From assembly GCA_023382335.1 (NCBI GenBank), contig JAMCPM010000016.1:29132-93131 (forward strand): a stretch of DNA of 64,000 nucleotides, given 5' to 3'. The DNA is from Actinomycetota bacterium (lineage in GTDB: Bacteria; Actinomycetota; Thermoleophilia; BMS3ABIN01). Below are positions 8,651-16,529 of the stretch, piece after piece. The notes under the pieces are model-generated. The model made no database searches. It had not been told where the DNA came from and worked only from the letters and a program-made list of their open reading frames with translations. The stretch's first letter is position 1. The number at the start of each line of letters is the position of its first letter. Position numbers and translations under genes: made by a program.

Positions 8651-9148
8651 ATGTTCAAAATCGCACTAATAGGCACGGTTTCAGTGATATTACTACTGGC
8701 GGCGGGCACAATCGCTTCCGCCAAGGGAATCGGCCCCACCAGCGGCGGCAACGGCCACACAGTTAATGACGCCGCTATCGTCGCGAGAATGACTACCGGT
8801 CAGACGGCCACAAGCGGAACGGCCATGCCCACCACGAGCGGAACCATGGCAGGCTACGTAGCAAATGCTGCCAACCAGATGAGTAGCGCTCGCGCAGCGC
8901 AGATGGCGGCCGCCGCTCAGACGCACATGCAACAGGCGACCGGGACTGACCCGGGTTATGGCATGCAGTCCGGAAGCACCGGACCCAGCTATATGGGAAC
9001 CGGCACCAGTGGCACGGCTTCCGGCGGGTCCATGATGGGACCGTCGACTACAGGCACGACTACAGGCAATACGGGTAGCACCACTCACATGGGAACAACC
9101 GGCGGCAGCACGACTCGTGCTGGCAGCGGCTCCATGATGACGAGGTAA
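8651..9148 (+). CDS. Small secreted low-complexity Gly/Ser/Thr/Met-rich protein
   Basis: A 165-residue protein with a clear signal peptide (about residues 1-24, ending near TIASAKG). The mature part is almost only Gly, Ser, Thr, Ala, Met and Gln, with motifs such as GTTTGNTGSTTHMG and many Met and His residues. The start is well supported by GAGGAGGTGAG a few bases upstream. There is no known domain. The scattered Met/His could bind metal, but this is speculative; a disordered cell-surface or extracellular polypeptide is the safer description. Confidence 0.6.
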   Translation: MFKIALIGTVSVILLLAAGTIASAKGIGPTSGGNGHTVNDAAIVARMTTGQTATSGTAMPTTSGTMAGYVANAANQMSSARAAQMAAAAQTHMQQATGTDPGYGMQSGSTGPSYMGTGTSGTASGGSMMGPSTTGTTTGNTGSTTHMGTTGGSTTRAGSGSMMTR

Positions 9149-9432
9149 AGAATCGTATCGGGTCCGGCGGAGTCGCAGTTGGCGGCTCCGCTGCCTCCTC
9201 CAGCGGCGTGCCTATCTCACGCCAGAAATCTTCAAATCCGGCCGCGGCAAATCACTTCGCAGAAAATCTGATTGCAAAATTACCCGGTTGCCGTTTTTTC
9301 ATTCCGGTCCCGTTCGTCAATACCATTGTGTCCGCGAGCGCTCGCCGTTGACGCCTCCATCCCGCCAGAGTAGTATCAAGACCCGGGCCGATCGGCACCA
9401 TTTTGGTCTTGAATTATGGTGGATGGCGTCAG

Positions 9433-9735
9433 ATGAGATTATTTGAAGAGATATCGATTCTTCTCTTGATGGCGTTGACGTTCCTGGTGATGCCATCTAT
9501 CTGTGCGATCGTCGCCAAGAAAAGAAACAGGAGCCCGTCAGGCTGGTTTTTGCTGGGCTTTATTGGAGCCTACACGCTGATAGTCCTGCTTCTCCTGCCG
9601 CCTGCTGGCGGAGCTGCGGCAAGCTATAAGCAGTTGATAAAAAGCCGGGCGGTGATAGTGATCACCTCGATTTACGCCTTCTCCATTGCCGGCCTCTTAA
9701 CTTTCTTCGCAGTGGAATTGCTAACCGCGAAATAA
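9433..9735 (+). CDS. Small membrane protein of unknown function
   Basis: From the ATG at 9433 (GGTGGA upstream) the protein is 100 residues long with three hydrophobic segments, roughly 5-25, 38-58 and 73-95. The KKRNRSPSGWFLLGF loop resembles the short basic linker seen in many small uncharacterised two- to three-TM proteins. I do not recognise a family. A TTG at 9403 would add ten residues. Confidence 0.55.
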   Translation: MRLFEEISILLLMALTFLVMPSICAIVAKKRNRSPSGWFLLGFIGAYTLIVLLLLPPAGGAAASYKQLIKSRAVIVITSIYAFSIAGLLTFFAVELLTAK

Positions 9736-9833
9736 TTTCCTTTTGCACCATGGGGAACAAACCCGGGTAGTTTTCTTCAACCTGCCGGCGGGAACCACCT
9801 GGCAACACGGCTAACTCCTCCAGGTCGATCCTG

Positions 9834-10268
9834 TCAGCTGACTTTTCTCATCAGCCCTCGGCTCAGAAAAGCGGCCCAGGCGACTCCCGCAAGCGACACC
9901 ACGATCAGGATGACATCGAGGCCGGTGCGCAGCCCCTCGGAAAGATTCCTGACGGCGACATATATGGTCAGAATGGCGGCGAAGACCAGGACTATCGCCG
10001 CCACCGCGGTCAGGATGGATTCCAGCAAAGACGGTTTTGACACTGTCTTTCTGATGCCGCTTGAAATCAGGTAAGCAGCCACGGCCAGGGGCAGGACAAC
10101 GAGCGTGACTACGGCGAAGAAATTGGAGAAGGCGGTATAGTCGGCATTGGAAGTAGAAGAGCCGGCGAAGAATTCCAGCAGCAACAAAAAGCCGAACAGG
10201 GCCAGCACCACGCCCAGGATTATCGAGCCGATCCGAAGCCACGCCGGTCTTTTATTGTCATCTGCCAT
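9834..10268 (-). CDS. Small membrane protein, four predicted TM segments
   Basis: A 144-residue protein with hydrophobic stretches near 11-35, 48-70, 84-107 and 115-135 and short polar tails. It begins MADDNKRPAWLRIG and ends RGLMRKVS. No family is recognised. It lies just downstream of ligD on the same strand, with about 55 bp between, and could be read from the ku-ligD transcript, but nothing ties it to end joining. Confidence 0.6.
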   Translation of the reverse strand: MADDNKRPAWLRIGSIILGVVLALFGFLLLLEFFAGSSTSNADYTAFSNFFAVVTLVVLPLAVAAYLISSGIRKTVSKPSLLESILTAVAAIVLVFAAILTIYVAVRNLSEGLRTGLDVILIVVSLAGVAWAAFLSRGLMRKVS

Positions 10269-10323
10269 TTGTGACTTCCTTTGATTGAAGTTCAGGCGCC
10301 GGCCGGAACAGCCCGATCGGGGC

Positions 10324-12903
10324 CTAAGTCCCGGTCAAAAGCTTCTCTCCCCGCTGAAGCGCCAGCATCAGGTCCTGCTTTTCCGTCAGCACAGGTGCGA
10401 ACAGGTCCCCTTTTTCCTCGAGCCGGCCGGGAAGGTTCATGATATCGAAATTCCCGGGCCGCAGCTTTCCTGGCACGAGCTCATCCCAGTCCAGCGGCGT
10501 CGAGACCGGCGCTCCCGGCTGCGCCCTCACCGAATAGACCGAGGCCACGGTCTTGCCCTTGACGTTCTGCAGGAAGTCCAGATACACATTTCCCTGGCGG
10601 CGCGCCGTCGAGGATTCGAGGGTGATCAGGTCGGGCTTTTCCTCCCGGCAGAGCCAGGCGATGATCTGCGCGAACTGCCTCGCCTGCTCGTATGAATATA
10701 CAGGACGGACCGGAACATAGATATGGATGCCCGTGGCTCCCGAGGTTTTGGGATAGCCCTTGAGGCCGAATTCGGCCAGATGCTTCCTCACCAGCAGCGC
10801 TATCTCGATACACTGATCGAAGGCCTCGGGGCCGGGCGGATCGATGTCGAGCACGATGAAATCGGGATTATCGGGATGGGGAAGCGCCGAGAGCCAGGGA
10901 TTCTGTGAGATGCAGGCGATGTTGACTATGAAGTACAGAGCTGGCAGGTCGTCACAGATGACGTAGCGGATCTTGCCGCGCTCGCTGTCCGGAGAGAGTA
11001 TCGTCTCGGTCCTCACCCATGAGGGCGTCTCCGCCGGCGCCTCCTTCTGGAAGAAAGGCTGCGAGCCAAAACCGTCCGGGTAGCGCTTGAGCGTCAGCGG
11101 CCTGCCGCGCAGGTGGGGAATGATGAATGACGACACCCGGTGGTAGTAGTTGATCAGGTCATATTTCCGGTAGCCCTGCTCGGGCCAGAATATCTTGTCC
11201 AGGTGGCTCAGTATCAGGCGCCTGCCGCCGATGGAAACCTCCTGTTTCGCCCCGCGTGGCGGCGGCATGCCCGGATATACAAAGGGGCGGCCCCCGGGCG
11301 CTTCGGCCGGCGGCGCTTCGGCCGTTGCCTCCCCAGCCGGCGGCGCTTCGGCCGCCACCCCTTTCTCCACCGCAGTTTTTTCCGCCGGCGCGGCCTCCGT
11401 TGAGGTTTCCTTGATCACGTCTCCGGGATTGACGTCGGTCCTGAGCCCAAGGAAGACCGGCTGCCTGAGGCTGCCCTCGCGGGTCCATTCCGCGAACTTG
11501 ATCTCGGCGACCAGCTCCGGCCGGAGCCAGCGGGCGGGCATGTTCGTGACCGGCTTCTCGGCGAATGGCGGCTGCTGCTGGATCAGCGGTTCCATGCGGG
11601 CGTAGAGGTCCGCCAGCGACTGCTCGGTGAAACCGGTGCCGACGTGGCCGGCGTAGACCAACTCGCCGCCGCGGTAATAGCCGAGCAGCAGGGCGCCGAA
11701 ACCGGAGCGCCGGCCGCGGGGCCCGGTAAAACCGGCGATGACGAATTCCTGTTGATTCACGGTTTTGAGTTTGATCCAGTTCCTTGACCTTTTATGCAGA
11801 TAAGGGCTCGTGCGTTTCTTGGCCATGATGCCTTCCAGACCCCGCTCACGGGCGGCGTTGAAGAATGCTTCGCCGCTGGTTTCGATCCATTCGCTCAAGC
11901 GAATGTGGCGGCTCGGTATCATTATCCGCGCCAGGATCTGCTTGCGGCGCTCCAGGGGCAGGCCGGTCAGGTCCCGGCCGTTTAAGAAGAGCAGGTCGAA
12001 GATGTAATAGTAGGCGGGCGTCTCTTTGGCCACCCGGTCGATGGCCTGGGCTCCTGTCAGGTTGATGCGTCCCTGCAACAGCTGGAAGCGCGAGACCCCC
12101 GCCTCGTCCATTGCGACTATCTCACCGTCGACGACAGCCTCTTCCGCCAGAAAACTCGAGCCGATGTCGGCCAGCTCAGGGAACCGCTGCCCCAGCTCCT
12201 TGCGGTTGCGCGACATGATCTTATGGCTGCCGTCAGCGCCCAGGAACGTGACCGCGCGGATGCCGTCGAACTTGATCTCATAGATGAAGTCTTTGGAACT
12301 GAAAGGCTCTCTGCCCAGCACCGCCTTCATCGGCGTCACGCCCGCGGGCATCTTTGCAGCCTCGCCCTCGATGCGCAGGTCCGGATTCAGGCGGCCCTTC
12401 TTGTGCAGCAGCACCAGCCAGTTCTCTTCCTTCATCCTCACCAGGCTGAACTCGCCGTCAACTTTTGTCCCCTGGAGATGGATGGTGAGCTTGCCCTCTT
12501 CCATCGATCTGGTGATATCTTCCAGCGGCTCGTAGACGCCGCTGTCCCAGATCTCGACCATGCCGGCGCCATACTCGCCCGCCGGGATCCCGCCGGCGAA
12601 ATCGATGTACTCAAGGGGATGGTCTTCGACATGGACGGCCAGCTTGCGGGTATCGTGCGGAGTCGCCAGCCCCTTGGGGATGGCCCAGGACAGAAGCACT
12701 CCCTCATGCTCGAGGCGCAGGTCGTAATGAAGCCTGCGGGCGTCGTGCTTGTGGATGACGAACCGTGGCTGGGCGCCGGGTTCGGCCGCGGGCTTGCGTC
12801 CGCCGGCGGCCTTCGATTCCGGACCGGCCGCCGGGGCCTCCCCGGGTATGGGTTCCGGAGTCGCTCCCTTCGTGCGCTTGCGCCGGTATTCCTCGAGACT
12901 CAC
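10324..12903 (-). CDS. ligD: DNA ligase D: phosphoesterase, ligase and polymerase domains
   Basis: This is the central enzyme of bacterial non-homologous end joining: it trims, fills and seals DNA ends held by Ku. The 859-residue protein has the order PE-LIG-POL. The 3'-phosphoesterase is at about 45-165 (HKHDARRLHYDLRLEHEG). The ATP-dependent ligase runs from about 190 to 480 with adenylation motif EIKFDGIRAV, Lys211 being the predicted AMP-accepting residue. The primase-like polymerase is at about 560-840, with DIDPPGPEAF containing catalytic aspartates. An Ala/Pro/Glu-rich linker near 490-530 joins ligase and polymerase. This is the Pseudomonas-like order; mycobacterial LigD is POL-PE-LIG. 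It starts 10 bp after ku. Confidence 0.97.
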   Translation of the reverse strand: MSLEEYRRKRTKGATPEPIPGEAPAAGPESKAAGGRKPAAEPGAQPRFVIHKHDARRLHYDLRLEHEGVLLSWAIPKGLATPHDTRKLAVHVEDHPLEYIDFAGGIPAGEYGAGMVEIWDSGVYEPLEDITRSMEEGKLTIHLQGTKVDGEFSLVRMKEENWLVLLHKKGRLNPDLRIEGEAAKMPAGVTPMKAVLGREPFSSKDFIYEIKFDGIRAVTFLGADGSHKIMSRNRKELGQRFPELADIGSSFLAEEAVVDGEIVAMDEAGVSRFQLLQGRINLTGAQAIDRVAKETPAYYYIFDLLFLNGRDLTGLPLERRKQILARIMIPSRHIRLSEWIETSGEAFFNAARERGLEGIMAKKRTSPYLHKRSRNWIKLKTVNQQEFVIAGFTGPRGRRSGFGALLLGYYRGGELVYAGHVGTGFTEQSLADLYARMEPLIQQQPPFAEKPVTNMPARWLRPELVAEIKFAEWTREGSLRQPVFLGLRTDVNPGDVIKETSTEAAPAEKTAVEKGVAAEAPPAGEATAEAPPAEAPGGRPFVYPGMPPPRGAKQEVSIGGRRLILSHLDKIFWPEQGYRKYDLINYYHRVSSFIIPHLRGRPLTLKRYPDGFGSQPFFQKEAPAETPSWVRTETILSPDSERGKIRYVICDDLPALYFIVNIACISQNPWLSALPHPDNPDFIVLDIDPPGPEAFDQCIEIALLVRKHLAEFGLKGYPKTSGATGIHIYVPVRPVYSYEQARQFAQIIAWLCREEKPDLITLESSTARRQGNVYLDFLQNVKGKTVASVYSVRAQPGAPVSTPLDWDELVPGKLRPGNFDIMNLPGRLEEKGDLFAPVLTEKQDLMLALQRGEKLLTGT

Positions 12904-12913
12904 GGCCCCGGAC

Positions 12914-13729
12914 TCATGACGCCCGTTTTCTCTTCCGCGCGGGCGCCTCCCCCTTCTCCTGGCGGGCGATGCTCTCCTTGAGCGCCCCCATGATGTCGAT
13001 CACCGGCGCCAGCGGCTCCAGCTCGGGTACGGTGATCTCCTTGCCCTCGATCTTCTGGTTGATGATCCTCAGCAGCTCGTCGCGGTACTCGTCGCGCTGG
13101 GCCTCCAGGTCGAGTTCGCCGGACATCCTGTCGATCAGGCCCTCGGCCAGCTCCAGCTCGTCACCGGCGAGCTCTATCTCCTCATCCATCCCCGGAAGGT
13201 CGGCTGCGGCCCTTACCTCGTCGTGATAGTAGAGGGTCTCCAGGACGAAGGCGCTGTCGACGTTGCGCAATAGCGCCAGGTGCTGTTTTTCCCGCAGCAC
13301 GAATCGCACCAGCGCCGCCTTCTTCTGGTTCGCCATCGCTTTCAGCAGCAGCCGGTAGGCCTTGATGCTGCTCTCTTCCGGCGCCAGGTAGTAAGACTTC
13401 TGGAAGTAGATGGGATCGACCTGGTCCGCCTCCACGAAGCGGACGATCTCGATCGCCCGGCCCTTCCTTATCGATGCCCTCGCCGCCTCGAAGTCCTTGT
13501 CTTCCATGATCACGAAGCGTCCTTTTTCGAACTCGTAACCCTTGACGATCTCGTCCTGGGACAGGGCCTTGTTGTCCTTGGGGCAGGTCTTGACCAGGTT
13601 GACGGGGGTGTTGTCAGCCTCGTGCAGCATGCGGAACGAGACGCTCTTGCTCCTGATGGCCGGGAAGAGCTGTATGGGAATGTTGACGAGCCCGAAGCTG
13701 ATGGGGCCCGACCAGATTGCGCGCGGCAT
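12914..13729 (-). CDS. ku: Ku homodimer protein of non-homologous end joining
   Basis: Bacterial Ku binds and bridges broken DNA ends and recruits LigD. The 271-residue protein opens with ARAIWSGPISFGLVNIPI, the family signature, and contains the bridge/ring core (QVDPIYFQKSYYLAPEE). It ends in a basic tail (RKRKRAS), typical of the DNA-interacting C-terminus of bacterial Ku. The gene directly precedes ligD on the same strand, so both should be co-expressed. The upstream 145-bp region holds a short direct repeat but no clear operator. Confidence 0.97.
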   Translation of the reverse strand: MPRAIWSGPISFGLVNIPIQLFPAIRSKSVSFRMLHEADNTPVNLVKTCPKDNKALSQDEIVKGYEFEKGRFVIMEDKDFEAARASIRKGRAIEIVRFVEADQVDPIYFQKSYYLAPEESSIKAYRLLLKAMANQKKAALVRFVLREKQHLALLRNVDSAFVLETLYYHDEVRAAADLPGMDEEIELAGDELELAEGLIDRMSGELDLEAQRDEYRDELLRIINQKIEGKEITVPELEPLAPVIDIMGALKESIARQEKGEAPARKRKRAS

Positions 13730-13831
13730 GGCCTTCCTCCTGCGGATATATTAGGGAAATTAAATATTCCCACGGAGGATGGCTATAAAACCAGCGGCGG
13801 CCGGCATCCTGCCCGAAAGTCGCCGGGATGG

Positions 13832-13882
13832 CGCCGCTTTCAGGGAGTCAATGTTTCCGGAATTCCGCCGCTTTCAGGGAGT
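13832..13882. repeat. 17-bp direct repeat flanking the ku/propeller boundary
   Basis: The same 17 bases occur at 13832-13848 and 13866-13882, starts 34 bp apart. The second copy covers the stop codon of the PD40 propeller gene (13874-13876). This looks like a small local duplication at the 3' end of that gene. Confidence 0.7.
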
Positions 13883-15364
13883 TACGGTGGCGGTTCCAGT
13901 GTTTCCCATTGTGTCCTGGGGCTGGCCGTCGGCGCCCGGGGCGCCGGCCTCGAGATCGGCGGTACTGGTGGAGACGCGCGTGATGACACCCTTCCTGGTG
14001 TCCTTTAGGAATACGTCAGACTTGTTGTTCGTGTCGCCCGCGACCAGGTTGGCGGCCTCGGAATCAAAGGCGGCGAAGAGGGCGTCGCCCGAGATCGAGA
14101 CCATATGGCTCCTGCCCAGGGCCTGGACGCCGCTCGAGCTGGAGGAGATCAACTGGATGGCGCCGGTCTGGGTGTCCTTGAGAAAGATATCGGTCTTGCC
14201 GCTGGCCTGGTTGGCGTCGCCGGCGACCAGGTTGGAGGCGTCAGAGCTGAATCCCACGAAGCGGCCGTCGGCGGAGACAGATATGGATTCGTAGCTGTCC
14301 TCGTCACCCTCGACTCCGGCGGCGCTCGCGGACACCAGGGCGATGGCGCCGGACTGGGTGTCCTTGATGAAGACATCGCGCTTGCCGTTGCTGTCGTCGG
14401 GCACCAGGTTGCTAGCACCCGACTCGAAAGCGACGAAGCGGCCGTTGGCGGATATTGCCAGGGAAGTGTAGCCGCTGGCGGCATCGCCCTGGGCGCCGGA
14501 GGCATCGGTGGAGACCCGCGTCAGTGCGCCGGTCTGGGTGTCCTTGAGAAAGACGTCGGTCTTGCCGTTGGTGTCGCCGGGAGCCAGTGAGCTCGCCAGC
14601 GAACGGAAAGCCACAAAGCGGCCGTCGGCCGAGAGTGAGGGAGCGTCGCTGTCGTCGTCGCCCTGCGAACCGTCGGCGCCGGCCGAGACCAGCGAGACCG
14701 CTCCGGTCTGCATATCCTTGAGGAAGACATCGGTCTTCGCGTTGGTGTCGCCCGGCACGAGATTGGTGGCCGCCGAACTGAAGGCGACAAAGCGGCCGTC
14801 GGCCGAGATGGCGCCATGCTGGCTGGAATTGTTGCCCTGCACGCCGGCGGCTGAAGCTGAAACCAGCCTGGTCGTTCCCGCATCGAGATCCTTGATGAAG
14901 ACATCGGGACAGTTGATATTGGTGCCGCTGGCGGAGACGCACTGGCTGTTGTTGTCGCCCTGGACGATATTCGTCGAGGCCGAGTCGAAGACCACGAAGC
15001 GGCCGTTTCCGGAGATGGAGGGATTATCGCTGTCACGGTTGCCGTTGACGCCCTCGGAGCTGGTAGAAACGCGGGTGGTGACGCCGGTGCGGGCATCCTT
15101 GATGTAGATGCTGCGTGCGCCGTTGGTGCTTCCCACGACAAGGTTGGTGGCTTCGGACTTGAAGGCGATTAAGCGGCCGTCTGCGGAGATCGAGGGGCTG
15201 GAGCTGGCGGCGTCGCCCTGAACCTCGGGAGGGATGGTCGTGCGCACCTGGGTCTCGACAGTCATGGCCGTCTCACTGCATCCGCTCGAGGCCAGAGCCA
15301 GAATCGCCAATAAAAAGGCCGCCGCCAGAGCGGTGACCGCTGCCGCAGACTTATTCCTCTTCAA
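13874..15364 (-). CDS. PD40/TolB-like beta-propeller lipoprotein
   Basis: The start is a TTG at 15364 with a strong GGAGGAAG site; a longer frame upstream exists but lacks a signal. The 496-residue product begins with a lysine-rich signal peptide and lipobox LASSGC, so it should be lipid-anchored outside the membrane. Mature repeats of about 50 residues carry SPSISADGRxxAFxSxATNLVxGDTN and DVFLKDTQTG, the PD40/WD40-like TolB repeat; about eight are visible, enough for a closed propeller. Such proteins usually mediate protein-protein contact, but the partner is unknown. A second lipoprotein is divergently transcribed 157 bp away. Confidence 0.8.
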   Translation of the reverse strand: MKRNKSAAAVTALAAAFLLAILALASSGCSETAMTVETQVRTTIPPEVQGDAASSSPSISADGRLIAFKSEATNLVVGSTNGARSIYIKDARTGVTTRVSTSSEGVNGNRDSDNPSISGNGRFVVFDSASTNIVQGDNNSQCVSASGTNINCPDVFIKDLDAGTTRLVSASAAGVQGNNSSQHGAISADGRFVAFSSAATNLVPGDTNAKTDVFLKDMQTGAVSLVSAGADGSQGDDDSDAPSLSADGRFVAFRSLASSLAPGDTNGKTDVFLKDTQTGALTRVSTDASGAQGDAASGYTSLAISANGRFVAFESGASNLVPDDSNGKRDVFIKDTQSGAIALVSASAAGVEGDEDSYESISVSADGRFVGFSSDASNLVAGDANQASGKTDIFLKDTQTGAIQLISSSSSGVQALGRSHMVSISGDALFAAFDSEAANLVAGDTNNKSDVFLKDTRKGVITRVSTSTADLEAGAPGADGQPQDTMGNTGTATVTP

Positions 15365-15521
15365 CGCTTCCTCCTTGACGCCACTGTTCCTGGGGAATTT
15401 GGAACCCCGGTCATGGTTATCCGAAGCGGAATTCCAGGAGCTACCGTATAGCGAAAGGGTGCTAATCGTCAATAAAGATGATATTTTTCCTCGTGTCCCC
15501 CCAAATACGGAGGTAGAAAAA

Positions 15522-15947
15522 TTGAAAAAAGCATTCCTGGCCCTGGCGCTCCTGACCGCGATAGCCCTGTCCACATTCCTGGCAGGCTGCAGCGCCACCA
15601 CCGCAAATCTTTCCGATATCAAAATATGCGACAAGCTCGAAGGCGATTCCTGTGCGGCGGACAATCCATCGCTGGCCCCCGACGCCGAGACTTTCTATGT
15701 GACCGCGAGCCTGAATAGCGCGCCTTCAGGCACCCGGATCGATGTGAGCTGGAAGTACCTGGGTGGCGAGCTGGGAAAGGCCCAGGATATCGACGCGGTC
15801 TCGATGGTCTCCGACGAGAACTCCAACGTCATCGAGTCGTCTCTGCAGCGCTCCGCGTCGGCCTGGCCGCGTGGCGATTATCAGGTCACGCTCAAGATCA
15901 ACGCCGACAACGTGGACCCGGTCAGCAAGCAGTTCAGCGTGAAGTAA
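15522..15947 (+). CDS. Small lipoprotein of unknown function
   Basis: TTG start after ACGGAGGTAG. The 141-residue product has signal LKKAFLALALLTAIAL and lipobox FLAGC near residue 22. The mature domain is about 115 residues, probably beta-rich (RIDVSWKYLGGELGKAQ, DYQVTLKINADN), and might be an Ig-like sandwich; no family is recognised. It is divergent from the propeller lipoprotein, and the two share an upstream region and the same TTG-lysine signal architecture, so a joint role at the cell surface is possible. Confidence 0.65.
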   Translation: MKKAFLALALLTAIALSTFLAGCSATTANLSDIKICDKLEGDSCAADNPSLAPDAETFYVTASLNSAPSGTRIDVSWKYLGGELGKAQDIDAVSMVSDENSNVIESSLQRSASAWPRGDYQVTLKINADNVDPVSKQFSVK

Positions 15948-16093
15948 GCCTCCCGGAGAAAAACCGGCCGTCTCAAGACGTCATTCCCGGGCGATGCTCT
16001 CAGGGCAAGCACTGATAAAATCCTCCTCTATTCCCAAGCCTGCCGGCAGGTGTTACACTTAGTTGTGGCTAAACCACTTCGCGGGGGTGCGAA

Positions 16094-16459
16094 ATGACTA
16101 GCAAAGCCAAGGGGGGGCGACGACCTGTCGTCTACTGGGCGGTTTGTCCGGAATGCCTGACCTATATCTGGGTCGACGAATCACAGGTAACAGCTGAAGA
16201 AACGCCCTCCTGTCCCTATTGTGACAGGCCCATATCCCTGTTGGGCGGCAAAGAGCTTGCCGACAACTGCCGCCGGCTGCAGGCGCTGATCGAGAACATC
16301 GAGCAGCAGATCGCCATGATCCCTGCTGCCGTCGACGTCCATCGTTTCTTCCACGAACAGGTGGAGTACATCGCCTCAGCCTTCAACGACCGCCTCGACG
16401 AGATCCAGGAAAAGAAGGATACCGAGCCGCTCGACATGGAAGCCCACCCGGCGGGATAG
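16094..16459 (+). CDS. Hypothetical zinc-ribbon protein
   Basis: A 121-residue cytoplasmic protein. Two CxxC knuckles, CPEC (about residue 19) and CPYC (about 42), form a likely zinc ribbon. They are followed by a helical, probably coiled-coil region (NCRRLQALIENIEQQ...). The start ATG is preceded by GCGGGGGTGCGAA. I recognise no named family; it lies alone between the lipoprotein and the P-type ATPase. Confidence 0.55.
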   Translation: MTSKAKGGRRPVVYWAVCPECLTYIWVDESQVTAEETPSCPYCDRPISLLGGKELADNCRRLQALIENIEQQIAMIPAAVDVHRFFHEQVEYIASAFNDRLDEIQEKKDTEPLDMEAHPAG

Positions 16460-16515
16460 GCCGCTTCACCGGTCCGCATCGCGGATCGGGGCAGGATAGA
16501 ATCATTCCCACAGGG

Positions 16516-16521
16516 TATAAT
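16516..16521 (+). promoter_or_regulatory. TATAAT box directly before the P-type ATPase start
   Basis: TATAAT ends 8 nt before the ATG at 16530 and 2 nt before an alternative GTG. A transcript from it would be leaderless or nearly so. No good -35 is seen. Confidence 0.45.
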
Positions 16522-16529
16522 CCGTGGCA

